Positions 1 through 10,672 of a DNA stretch of 64,000 bases are shown here, piece by piece. Where the stretch lies: positions 10,620,001-10,684,000 of the forward strand of contig NC_080588.1 in NCBI RefSeq assembly GCF_029962835.1, written 5' to 3'. The notes beneath the pieces are model-generated. The model saw only the letters and a program-made list of their open reading frames with translations, had not been told where the DNA came from and ran no database searches. Numbering within the stretch: the stretch's first letter is position 1; each line of letters begins with the position of its first letter. This DNA comes from Magnolia sinica. Lineage: Eukaryota > Streptophyta > Magnoliopsida > Magnoliales > Magnoliaceae. Made by a program: the position numbers and the translations under genes.

Positions 1-549
1 TGACCTGCCTTACTTGGTTCGGTGCGCGGTGGCACGTGTGTACATTATGTACACACGCTGTACATACGGGGCCCATTGTGATGATCTTGCAAAATCCAAT
101 CCGTTCATTCGATTAGAGGTCACCGTTACGCCAATCGATACCGATACGGGACACCTTGGTTGGGGCACTTCTATAGTGATCCGAGGGCTGAAATTTGATA
201 TGTACGGTTAATTTATGGCCCTCAGTCCATGTATAAAGTTTTGAGCCAATCAAATGGCGGGAACTATGTGATCTTGCATTCTTCACCAATTTCGGGCCTC
301 TTTAACGTGAATGGCTTGATTTCCTCGGATCCCTGGCATGTAAATTCTTCAGTCTTGGTTCTATGGAGTGCGTCCCTTGCTCTGGTGACTTCGGAGTGTC
401 AAATCCATGCTTTTAGTGCTATTTTTTCAGTCTACGCTCCTGATTACATCCTGCAATAAAAACACAATTAAAATATGATGTTAAGCATTATCATGTACGT
501 AAAATCAGGCAATAACTGGGGTCTAATATGTAATATTTGACCCTCAACA
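1..549 (-). repeat. 3' LTR of the Athila-type element (partial)
   Basis: This stretch aligns with 14864-15459, the matching end of the 5' LTR. It ends CCCTCAACA at 549, which is the TGTT start of the LTR on the minus strand. A 43 bp block at 116-158 does not match the other LTR; about 90 bp stand there instead (14979-15068). The rest of the LTR lies left of the window. Confidence 0.88.
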
Positions 550-561
550 TAACCCCCAACC
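550..561 (-). other. polypurine tract of the Athila-type element
   Basis: On the minus strand this reads GGTTGGGGGTTA directly before the TGTTGAGGG start of the 3' LTR. That is the expected place and composition for a plus-strand primer. Confidence 0.7.
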
Positions 562-1766
562 AGCATTTTACTAGTCCCAAGCAAAGTATGCGAAAAATAA
601 GCCGAGAATTACATGACAATTTATATGAACTCGAGTGATTTTTGAAAAAAACAAATCAAATACTAGAATTTTAAGATTCATGAATGTTGGGCATTACTCT
701 CTCCTAGCCTCACGCGCACGGTAAATTTCATAGTTAAGATCAAAGTATTAATCCACCAATTAGAAAAAAATTCTAAACATTAGGATCCATGAGTGTATAG
801 TCTAATCTCGGCTTATCATCATTAAAATTCACTTCTCTATTTCAGAATATCATTGGTAACCAACAAGAAAATTCATGACAACCAAACCTAAACCCAAACT
901 TACTTCACAGATCTTCCTTTATCTTTTTTTTTTCTTTTTTCTTTTTTTAATAAGCTTTTGAAATTTCTAGTAAAAGTAACACCAAGAAGGGGAATCAAAT
1001 CCTCACCTATAGGGAGCAAACCTATGGTGAAGACTGTACACCCAACTTTTTTCACATATCATCCATGGGGGATTGAATCTACACCTATAGGGAGCAAACC
1101 TATGGTGTAGACCATTCGCCCGATCCTTTCAATTTCTCAGGTTGGTTCCTTTCAAGCTTAGTGATCACCAAGTTAATCCTTTAATGTCAAACTGAACCCT
1201 TAATGTACAGGTGAGATGTGTTTTGTGAAATCATGACTCAATCAATATTTAAAACTTCTAATCGTGGATTATCAATTCAAACTTAACTGGAAAATCTAAC
1301 AAATAACTGAATTCAATAGTCATAAATTACCAACATCATGTATCTTGAAATTCTAAGTGTCCTAGATGGCCGTCAAAATCACTTCGAATTCATACAAAAT
1401 TCTAAAAAATTTTAAAAATTTTTACAATTTTCACGCTTAAGACCAAGAAAACACTGATTAGGTAACCTAATCTCCACCCCCAACTAAAAATCTACATTGT
1501 CCTCAATGTAAAAGATATGCTCGCAATGTACATGAGACAATGAAAGTAAATAAGAAGTGATGGAAAAATTGTACCTGGACGAGGAATTCAAGAAGTTTTT
1601 ACACAAGGATCTCAGCATTAAAGCAAGTCAGCACAAGAGAGAAACCAATAAAAGAAACCTATCCTAAAACAATATAGAAAGCGAATGAACCTAGAACAGC
1701 ATAAAGTAAACTACCCTAGTCCTATGATAACAGGAAACCTACCTATACCTCCATCAGACTAGGAGG
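562..1766. other. 3' noncoding region of the Athila-type element
   Basis: No ORF of note is present. It holds a T/C-rich tract at about 917-946 and a short direct duplication of the phrase ACCTATAGGGAGCAAACCT (about 1006 and 1083). Athila elements often carry an env-like ORF here. At 1.2 kb this copy has no room for an intact one and I see no trace of it. Confidence 0.6.
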
Positions 1767-3004
1767 TCAATCCTGGTAAACAGGATCAGTCAGAGGTATG
1801 GACATGTCCTCTGAATCAAATTTCTTGACAAATGGCTTTAAGTGATGTCCATTTACTTTAAACTCCTCGCCATTGTCCGGATCTCTTATCTCAAAGGCCC
1901 CATGAGGATACGCAGTGACCACAATGTAAGGGCCAGTCCAACGAGATCGAAGCTTACCTGGAAAGAGATGTAATCGAGAATTATATAAAAGGACTTTCTG
2001 ACTAGGTGTGAATGATTCTGTAGAATACGTTGGTCATGAAATGCCTTCATTCTGTACTTATAAATTCTCGAGTTCTCGTATGCATCGTTCTAAATTTCTT
2101 CGAGTTCATTCAACTGAAGTTTGTGTAGCGAGCCAGCGTTGTCCAGATTGAAATTCAATTTTTTTATTGCCCAGTAGGCTCTATGTTCCAACTCTACATG
2201 CAAGTGGCAAGCCTTCCCATAGACAAGTCTAAAGGGAGACATTCCAATAGGGGTTTTAAATGCAGTACGGTAAGCCCATAAGGCATCAGTCAATCGGATT
2301 GACCAATCCTTACGGTCAGGGTTAACCGTTTTCTCTAAAATGTGTTTGATCTCCCTATTGAAAATCTCAACTTGCCCACTTGTTTGTGGGTGATATGGGG
2401 TGCTCACCTTATGAGAGATATCATTTTTCTTCATTAAACTCTCGAATGGCCTATTACAAAAGTATGAGCCCCCATCACTAATGATAGCTCAAGGCGTTCT
2501 GAATCAGGAAAGGATATTCTCTTTTAGGAATTTAATGACCATGCGATGGTCATTATTCCAACACGGAATCGCTTCAACCCATTTAGTGACATAGTCTACA
2601 GCGAGCAAAATAGATAGATTTCCAAAAGATTGGGGGAATGGTCCTATGAAATCAATGCCCCAGCAATCAAATGCCTCGATGATAAGAATGAGATTTAAGG
2701 GCATCATATTTTGACGGGACAACACTCCCAATTTCTAACAACGCTCACAAGCTTTGCAAAACTCATGAGTGTCTCTGAATATAGTGGGCCAGTAAAAGCC
2801 ACACTGCAAAATCTTGGCCGTGGTCTTTTTAGTAGAAAAGTGACCACCACAGGCCTGTGAGTGATAAAAGGAGATGACACTCTGATGCTCATCGTCTGGC
2901 ACACATCTCCTCAAGATTTGATCTAGGCAATATTTAAACAAATATGGATCATCCCAGAAAAAGTTGCGTACCTTGGTGAAAAATTTCTTCTTATCTTGCG
3001 TAGT
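1767..3004 (-). pseudogene. integrase domain, Athila-type (broken)
   Basis: Integrase of the Athila-type pol. Visible in order on the minus strand are the HHCC zinc-binding region ending CKACERC near 2740, the catalytic core with D in WGIDFIGPFP, the second D in SDGGSYF, and E in [13 protein letters not shown]-terminal region with DPDNGEEFKVNGHH leads to a TGA stop at 1767-1769. The reading is cut by a stop after the HHCC motif, one after RFRTP, one near 2090, and at least one frameshift near 2000. Function would be joining the cDNA to host DNA. This copy cannot make a full enzyme. Confidence 0.85.
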
Positions 3005-3334
3005 CTAATGTGTCGGTATTGAACATGTGGCAAGATAATTAGCAATATCAGCGAACCAAGGTGAATGGGAGACTCTGAACAATTGTTCATCAGGGAACAT
3101 GTCATTGATATGTGTCGTTTCAAGGGAATCAGAGGGTTTAAGACGAGAAAGATGGTCAATCACTACGTTCTCTACTCCATTTTTATCTTTTATTTCTAGG
3201 TCAAATTCCTGGAGTAGGAGGATCCATTGTATCAGGCGGGGCTTAGCATCATTCTTAGACAGAAGATACTTGAGCGCCGCATGATCAGTGTAAATAATGA
3301 TCTTAGATCCAATCAAGTAGGACCAAAATTTGTC
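3005..3334 (-). pseudogene. RNase H domain, Athila-type (broken)
   Basis: Follows RT in the same pol. Visible phrases are [11 protein letters not shown] and the lineage-typical [10 protein letters not shown] with DHLSRL after it. The upstream part, containing YSTTEKELLAVVFA, is separated by a TAG stop near 3333, and a stop codon also ends the segment at 3005. The domain would remove RNA from the RNA/DNA hybrid during reverse transcription. The upstream stop truncates any product. Confidence 0.82.
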
Positions 3335-4593
3335 CTAAGCGAACACTACGGCCAAGAGTTCCTTTTCCGTAGTCGAGTAGTTCACTTGGGCAGGATTTAG
3401 AGTCTTACTCGCATAATGATTAATGTAGGGTTTCTTATCTTTTCTCTGGCCTAGAAGTGCCCCAAGAGCATAATCAGACGCGTCACACATAAGTTCAAAA
3501 GGAATGCCCCAGTCGGGTGGTTGTATGATGGGTGCACTAGTCAACATGCCCTTAAGCTTAGTGAAAGCTTCCTGACATGGCTCAGTCCACTCGTATGGTG
3601 CATCCTTTTGACGTAGATTACATAAAGGACGAGAGAGGAGACTAAAGTCCTCTATGAATCGCCTGTAAAATCCTACGTGTCCTAAGAAGTATCGCACGTC
3701 TCTAATGTTCTTAGGTGGAGGTAGGTTAGAGATAAGATCGATTTTTGCCTTATCCACCTCGATTCCTTTGGACGAGATAATATGTTCAAGAATAATTCCC
3801 TTATGAACCATAAAATGGCACTTCTCCCAATTAAGTACCAAGTTCTTTTCTTCACATCTTTTCAGCACACATTTAAGACTCTCTAAGCACTCGCTGAAAG
3901 ATGAACCAAAAATAGAGAAATCGTCCATGAAGACCTCTAGATATTTTCCCACCATGTCAGAAAAGATACTCATCATACATCACTGAAAGGAGGCAGGGGC
4001 ATTACATAATCCGAATGGTATCCTTCTGTAGGCAAAGGTACCGTAGGGACATGTAAATGTAGTCTTTTCCTAGTCCTCAGGGGCGATTTCAATCTGATTG
4101 TAGCCCGAATACCCGTCAAGGAAACAGTAATAGGAATGACCAGCTAGCCTTTCTAAGATTTGATCAATGAAGGGCAACGAAAAGTGGTCCTTCCTCGTGA
4201 CAGTATTCAGCTTCCTGTAGTCAATTCACATTCTCCAACCAGTAGTAACTCTAGTTGGCACGAGTTCATTATTAGCATTGGCTACGATGGTGATCCCGGA
4301 CTTCTTAGGAACCACTTGAGTTGGACTCACCCATTGACTATCAGATATGGGGTATATGATACCCACATCTAATAGTTTAAGAACCTCGGCCTTAACCACT
4401 TCCCTCATGTTTGGATTTAGTCTACGTTGTGATTGCCGAGCGGTCTTAGCATTATCCTCAAGATAAATGCAGTGAGTACAAATCAAGGGGTCGATTCCCT
4501 TGAGGTCCGCTATCGTCCATCCAAGGGCTCCCTTATGCTCAATGAGAGTAGATATGAGCATACTCTCCTGTTCTTTCTCCAGGTGGGCAGAGA
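3335..4593 (-). pseudogene. reverse transcriptase domain, Athila-type (broken)
   Basis: RT of the Athila-type pol. The part before the fingers starts at the solo-LTR junction (AHLEKEQESM) and runs through LLDVGIIYPISDSQWVSPTQ. The palm carries the catalytic FMDD box (VFMDDFSIFG, about 3920). At least three in-frame stops are visible: TGA before IDYRKLN, TAG in PED*EKT and TGA in SFQ*CMM. Two fit a C-to-T change in a CAG or CGA codon. The reading frame upstream continues on the far side of the inserted solo LTR at 9844. Confidence 0.85.
4589..4593 (+). repeat. target site duplication AGAGA (left)
   Basis: Five bases identical to 9839-9843. Removing 4594-9838 and one copy restores the Athila reading frame across the junction (VVIS then AHLEKE). 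Confidence 0.9.
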
Positions 4594-5140
4594 TGTAACA
4601 CCCCGACTTTTCAGGACCCAAGTACACAACCTGTTTCCTAAAAATCCGAGTGTTAACCTTAAAGGATGGTCAAATTCAAATATATATATATATTTTTCAT
4701 CAGATTAAGCAAATGAGCGTAGTGTGGACAATCAACATAAAGAAATTTTTCATTATCATTCAAATATGCCCATAATGACTTATACAAACCAATGTCTCCA
4801 AAATTTACAAATAAAAGAATTACATGATCTAATACATGAGAAATAATAGAAAGCATATAAATATAAGCCGCAAGATCACATAACTCCTCCAAGCATACAG
4901 TCATGCATTCCTGGTGATCGTACCCTGCTCCTTATCAAGTCTGAACATGTAAATTACTTAAGCCACCTGTACTACTTGTACGGTTTTATATTTGATGGAT
5001 GAGTGGCCAACTCAGTGTGAATTCCCCTCAAGATTACACACCGCTGCATTAGGTAAGAAATAGTATAAAACATATAGACAACCAAAACAAAGTAAATGCA
5101 GTCTTGTTAGATGCATGGATGCATGAATGTAATGATCGAC

Positions 5141-5226
5141 CCGGGTAAAACATCCAGACGGTCTGTGCCCCGGGTAAAACATCCAGACGGGCAATGTTCC
5201 GGGAAAAACATCCGGACGGACATTGG
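5141..5226. repeat. short tandem repeat in solo LTR
   Basis: Three units of about 28-30 bp share CCGGGTAAAACATCCAGACGG with a few changes. They lie directly beside the 70 bp array. Confidence 0.7.
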
Positions 5227-5245
5227 GGTCGTCACCCAAGGATAA

Positions 5246-5447
5246 GACTGGTCATCAGCGCAACATTCAGCGTAATCGCAGGGCATGATAATCCGAGTCA
5301 ATATCATCATCGAATGACTGGTCATAAGCGCAACATTCAGTGTAATCGCAGGGCAGAGTGATCCAAGTCAATATCGTCATCGAATGACTGGTTATAAGCG
5401 CAACATTCAGCTTAATCGCAGGGCAGAGTGATCCAAGTCATCGAAAT
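5246..5447. repeat. 70 bp tandem array, three units
   Basis: Units start at 5246, 5316 and 5386, each opening GACTGGT and containing GCGCAACATTCAG. The third is shortened at its end. Similar arrays are common in the U5 part of this LTR type. Confidence 0.85.
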
Positions 5448-6479
5448 ATGCCATGTATGCATGATTAGCCAAGTCATTATTAATCCATTTACAACCAGCC
5501 AATTTAGGTAAGCTTAAAGGTTACTACGGGGAGCACATGGCCCAGCGTAGGCCGACAGCTCGGGCATAGTGTCCCATTGCCACCATCCCCGGCCCATGAG
5601 ACTACCACCTTAGGATGTTTAATGGAACCCCATCGACTAGTGACCAATCACATTACAATATATGGGGCTTACCATCGCATAGTTGCACAGAATAAAACAT
5701 CGAACCCATATAAGGAAATACTAGAACAAAGCCACATAGGGCGATATCAAAGTAGGCCACATAGGGCCGATATCAAAACCATATGATAAAGACCATCCTT
5801 AAAAACCATTAAGCACAACAACCCTGGATGGTAAGCCCACATCAATGGTCCATCTAGACCACCGCTCAATAACCACCAAGTCGAAGGTCCATTATGATCA
5901 CAACTTGTCAAGTTACATCCCAAGTATGGGTGTACATTCATATGTGGGAATTTTTCACTAATGTTCCAGTTTAAGTTCCATAAGCAATCCACAAGCATGA
6001 ACAGTTATACAGGATAATCATAAAGCATATAATACAACAATTCAATTTCCACTAGCTAACACATGTGATTATAAAGAGAGATATTAATTATGAATTTAAA
6101 TAACAACTATAACTTAAGCTAATGAGAAGATGGAAAGCTCAAAGGGAAGAATCATCACCAGACAAGTTGTAGGGCATCCTTTGGCATGAGCCCTCTCGAG
6201 AAGCTAGCGTCTCTGCGTCACTTGAACAGATTCCTAGAGAAATCCCTTGCATTAGCTAATAAGTTCTAAGATTCTAGGACGCCCTGGTTGGTCGAATGGC
6301 CCAAATCATGATGGTTTGGTGTTTATTTGAGAGGGTACAAGCCTAATAATACTTGTCCCAATAAGTGAGCACAAGATACAGTTACCTAGTTGGTGGGGTC
6401 CATTTCAAGACGGGCAGATAAGCATTTATATCATGGAGGGGCCCCATATGTGGCCCACTGCCATATAGATGAGCTTGCC

Positions 6480-6790
6480 CACTATATACATCCCATAGTA
6501 TATCTGTGTATACATTATGTACAATATATTTGCATCATGCGGTATACATGTATACATTACATACGTAGCACATAGCATATATATACATATATATGCATAC
6601 CTTTTATATCCGAGGTATGTATCCATGGCATATAATGTATACACCACATACATAACATCTCACGTGGTATACATGTACACACTGTATACGCTACATATGC
6701 ATCACACAATGCATCCCTATATCCGTTATGTATTTGATATTGAAACCTACAGTATGTACGTACATATATATGTGTATTATACATGTATCA
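6480..6790. repeat. TA-rich degenerate palindromic array
   Basis: Many variants of GTATACATGTATACATT with TATATATACATATATA stretches. They form short overlapping palindromes. Predicted tyrosine-rich ORFs here are products of the repeat and not genes. Confidence 0.7.
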
Positions 6791-6941
6791 CACGAGTTCT
6801 GTGTGGACGGTGTGGATGTGTGTCCAGGCACACCACATTCAGACCCCGGGATGGTCTGTATCCAGCGTGCACAAAAGTGGGTCCCACACATGTAGGACTC
6901 ACCATGCAAATATGAATATACGTGCGTTCCTTCACACTTGT

Positions 6942-7575
6942 GACATGGGTTCTGAATCCGAACGGTCCATAAGATGTGGAATCCCAAGAAACCCTGGGAG
7001 GTAAATTTTCATCCTGATCTAAGATTCTAGTGGGCCATAGCAAAGATAAATGCACTTTCAAGGGAAGAAACTGTTTGCATTAACCATGGCCCACCTAAGT
7101 TTCGGTTCAACGTAAAAATGGGAACCAGGGAGTTTTATGAGGTTCTGCTCCAAGTGGACCATTCAGATTTTCCAGATTCATCAGCCATGGGGAGATCTCG
7201 AAATTTTGTAGTGGCTTACGTGAACTTACGTATCTTCACTCCCTGGCGCATGCATGCATAGCCAATTCACTTCACGTGTGGGTACTACATAAACATGGGT
7301 GTCAAATCCGAACGGTCCATAAGATGTAGAATCCTAAGAAACCTCAGGGCGTGAGTTTTCACCATGACCCAAGATTCTGGTGGGCCATAGCAAGAATAAT
7401 TTCAATTTAAAGGAAGAAACTGTTTTCATTCCTTGCGGCCCACCGAAGTTTCGGTTTAAAATAAAATTTGAAACTAAAGGGTTTTATGAGGTGCTGCTTC
7501 ATGTGGACCATTCGGATTTCCCAGACTCATCATAGCTAATGAGATCTTCACTTTTTGCAATTCAGTTTACGTGAA
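6942..7575. repeat. direct duplication of about 290 bp units
   Basis: 6942-7230 and 7291-7575 align along their length. Both contain CCGAACGGTCCATAAGATGT, the same GTGGGCCATAGCAA phrase, and end near TTACGTGAAC. The copies are visibly diverged, so the duplication is old. Confidence 0.82.
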
Positions 7576-8089
7576 CTGATTGGCAGAGGAGCGTTCGGCG
7601 TCCTCTGCTTCTGGTGCACGCACAACACTTATGCACTTCACAGGTGGGCTTTTTGAGGGACGTCCAGCCCAAGGATCTTTGCAATGCCCTTGATGGACGG
7701 TTATGGTGGATCCTGACCTCAGGGTGGGTCTATGACCAGTGCAAGCCATCAGTACATTGGTGGGGCCTACAGTCAGCATAGGGCCCTTGGTTGGTGCAGC
7801 CCACTGTCATTTTGGGTGAGGCCCACCTGCAATTTGCAAGGCCCAACGCCAGACAACCCAACAGCCTTCAGACGTGGAAACTCGTCTTCCACCTGCATGT
7901 TGTTGGAGTGGTTCCTAGCCCTAATTTTCAGCATGAACGTGGTCCGATCTTGACCGTTATTCAATCCCAAGCTGGGACCATTTGGGTCGTGGATCGGCCT
8001 CAAGCAGGGCCTGATGAAAACCTTATCTGGAGTGCAACTCGGCAGCAGCTGAAAGAGCTGGTTTCAGTCCATCTTCACCACCATTGACG

Positions 8090-8740
8090 AGCCATGATTG
8101 CTCAATTGGGAAGACAACCATTGCTTGGCTTGTCTTCACACAACCAGGGCTCTTGCTAGGCTTCATTCTCCACTGCCATCAAGGCCCGTAGTCTGTCTGA
8201 AACCCAACCATTGTTTGGCCGTTTCCAGCTCCCAAACAGGGTCGCCATGAGGCCTCTCTTCAGCCCAAAGCAGAGACCAATCCTATTGTTTTTCTTAACT
8301 GTTTCACAACCATTGATTGGCTTGTCTCCAACCCGAACCCGAGCTAGTTTCGAAGCTCTATAGAGAGCTCAAAATAAAGCTCCAAATGGGCTTGTTTGAA
8401 GCATGCTTCCTGTTCCAAAACAGAGCTCCGCATGACTAACATTTGGTCCTGGTTTTAGCTCAGAACCAAGGCCATTGATTGGCCTAGTTCCTGCTTGAAA
8501 CATGTTTTCAATTGGGTTGGATTTCAGCCCGGAACAGGGCTGTGGGTTGGCTCAGTTTCTAGTTCAAAACAGAGACCCAATATCATTATTTCCTCAGACC
8601 GGTCCACAGCCATTGATTGGCTTGATCAGGGTCTGAGACTGGGTTGTCTTCTAGCCTATCTCTTGGTCTGATTTTAGCCATTACTTGGCTAATCTCTGAC
8701 CCGAGTTACAGCCATCGTTCGGTTCCAGGTGTGCATCACT
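8090..8740. repeat. degenerate array of CCATTGATTGGCTTG motif
   Basis: The core CCATTGATTGGCTTG and variants recur about seven times at irregular spacing (near 8116, 8209, 8310, 8472, 8610, 8682 and 8711), mixed with CAAAACAGAG phrases. This is downstream of the LTR TATA box on the minus strand, so it would be transcribed in the LTR leader. Confidence 0.6.
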
Positions 8741-8950
8741 ACTAGCTAATGCTACAAAGGAGAAAAAAATGAGAAACAACCTAAGGAAAAGCTATCAGGA
8801 AATGAGAAATGGACAAGACAAAAATGTTTTCCCCCCGGAATGATTGTAGCCTATCTCACCTTCTCACACTCTCAGCTCCCAACTCCCTATTTCTCCTACA
8901 ATCTCTTTCTCTTTCTCTTGGCGTAGATTTTAAGGGCTACAATGCCCTCC

Positions 8951-8960
8951 TTTTATAGCC
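8951..8960 (-). promoter_or_regulatory. TATA box of the solo LTR
   Basis: Minus strand GGCTATAAAA followed within 60 bp by a purine-rich AGAGAAAGAGAAAGAG leader, the usual LTR promoter layout. Confidence 0.6.
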
Positions 8961-9838
8961 AGTGAGAGAGGGACGGACGGTTGTGATCGTCCTCACCGTG
9001 GACGGCCGAGCTTTGCCCTTCCCTAAGAGGAAGTCGGCTTCTCTCTCCCTCTTTTCACAGGCCCTCGGTCGGACTGTTTTTGGCATGGATTGGACGGTGG
9101 TGTTCAATCTCCTTCGTCCGTTTACAAATGATCAAACGGCTATACCGTTTTGATCATGTGGGTCCCATGAAAGATTTGAACGGTTTATAATGCTCGGAAA
9201 ACGGTTGTGGTGGCCCACTTACAATCTTGAAACAGAGAGAGGAAGATATTTACAAAATGCTTGGTCAGAGCTAGTTTGACCGAGCATTGGGTTTAGTACA
9301 CCTCGTGCCCAAGCACCCTTTGTGTACATGCATTGTGTAGGGGTCCACTGAAATGTGATTACCATGATCTACTCCGTTCATTTGCATTGGGGGACAGTAC
9401 CCAGGGATCCTGGTTCACTTTGGGTTGATAGTGAGTCCTGGGTGGCCCGTTACATACATCCTTGGGCCATCATTGGCCCATAGGTCGTGATCCATTGATC
9501 AGGTGGGCCTGATAGACTTTTTCAACGGTTAATATAGGATATTAGTTATGATGAAGGCTTCGTTTGTAGCTAACGAATTCTAAAGTGTTAGTGACAAGTG
9601 TGTTGCACCAGAATTAACTAGCATAATGGCTTCAACTTTGAGAGTTTCAAGTGGTCTCACCTTCCTGATTGTCGTAGAGAGTATTCTGGCTCCTGGAGGC
9701 CCTGATGGATGGCTCTAATGTCGATGGGAATCCCCATCCTGCGTATGTCGAGTTCACATTTTGGTTAACCCAAATAATTTTTAGTTTAGTGTGGGTTTAA
9801 AAGGTAACACCCGAGTACTGAAAGTACGGGGTGTTACA

Positions 9839-9843
9839 AGAGA
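9839..9843 (+). repeat. target site duplication AGAGA (right)
   Basis: Matches 4589-4593 exactly and borders the terminal GTGTTACA of the solo LTR. Confidence 0.9.
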
Positions 9844-10670
9844 TCACCACCGGGTATGTCTCATCTTGACCTAAATAAATATATTTCAAATCAGAGGGCA
9901 AAGGTTTTAGGTCAAGCTTCGGTGGCTTGAGGTTAGACGGTAGAGGCACTACATCAGTTTGGGGCAACTCTTCAAATTGTGGCCTCCACTGATTAACATC
10001 AAGTAGCGGTGCAGTATCAAGCAAGGCACATGTCTCCCTAATCATGTCATCATCAAAATCATGGGAGTGGGCCAGGCACGTCTCTAGAGGGTCAGAGGAT
10101 AAGGTCAGAGGTGTCGTATCTTCCACTAAAAAGTCAATCATGTTAATGTCGTGGAAATCGTCATCATCCTTTAAGTTTCTGTCGTTATTGAAAAAGATGT
10201 TTGACTCCAATGTCATATTCTCAAAGGACATAGTCATGACACCATTCCTGCAATTGATAATTGCATTTGAAGTGGCAAGGAATGGGCGACCAAGAATGAC
10301 GGGAATCTGAGTGCTCATGTTATTGATGGTTTCGGTGTCCAGGATGATAAAATATACAAGATAGTAAAATCTATCAACTTGGACCAACACATCCTCAATT
10401 ATCCCTCTTGGTACACGAACAGAGCAATCAGCAAGTTGTAGTATGGTTAGGGTGGGTTTTAATTCACCCAAACCTAACTGTTTGTATACCGAGTAGGGAA
10501 TCAAATTAACGCTCGCTCCTAAGTCAAGAAGTGCATGATCAATGCGGTGGTCCCCGATTACACATGATATGGTTGGGCTACCAGGATCTTTGAATTTCTG
10601 TGGCACGTCTTGCTTTAAGATGGCACTCACTTTCTCGGTCAAGAAGATCTTCTTTTGAATACTCTGTCGT
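9844..10670 (-). pseudogene. aspartic protease domain, Athila-type
   Basis: Retropepsin region between gag and RT. The active-site motif reads LLDLGASVNLIP (D then G), followed by GRPFLATSNAIINC, the usual second landmark. This stretch is open from the TGA at 10670-10672 to the solo-LTR junction at 9844, with no internal stop. Its only damage is at the two ends. It would cut the polyprotein into its parts. Confidence 0.85.
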
Positions 10671-10672
10671 CA

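Larger units (their letters stand above)
4594..9838 (-). mobile_element. solo LTR (about 5.2 kb) related to the Tekay-type LTRs
   Basis: Begins TGTAACACCCCG and ends CGGGGTGTTACA, flanked by AGAGA on both sides. It holds no primer site, no coding domain and no second LTR, so a solo LTR is the simplest reading. Orientation is minus: a TATA box reads GGCTATAAAA at 8951-8960 with a purine-rich leader after it. On the minus strand, 5535-5620 matches the U5 region of the Tekay-type element at 28 kb (GCCTACGCTGGG, TCATGAGCCGGG and CCCCGTAGTA-like phrases), so the two LTRs are distant relatives. It has grown by internal duplications (6942-7575, 5246-5447, 8090-8740). Confidence 0.82.

Noticed and set aside
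562-1766. An env-like gene of the Athila element
   Set aside because: No ORF longer than a few dozen codons and no transmembrane-like stretch in the right orientation.
5246-5447. CRISPR-like array (regular repeats)
   Set aside because: The units are direct 70 bp tandem copies without unique spacers and lie inside a plant LTR.
6426-6915. Overlapping ORFs of 75-132 codons, rich in Tyr, Ile and His
   Set aside because: They come from the TA-rich palindromic repeat and occur on both strands. No domain-like sequence.
4594-9838. A complete non-autonomous LTR element (LARD)
   Set aside because: Only one LTR-like unit is visible, with no primer site or polypurine tract, and one promoter. A solo LTR explains the ends and target duplication with less.
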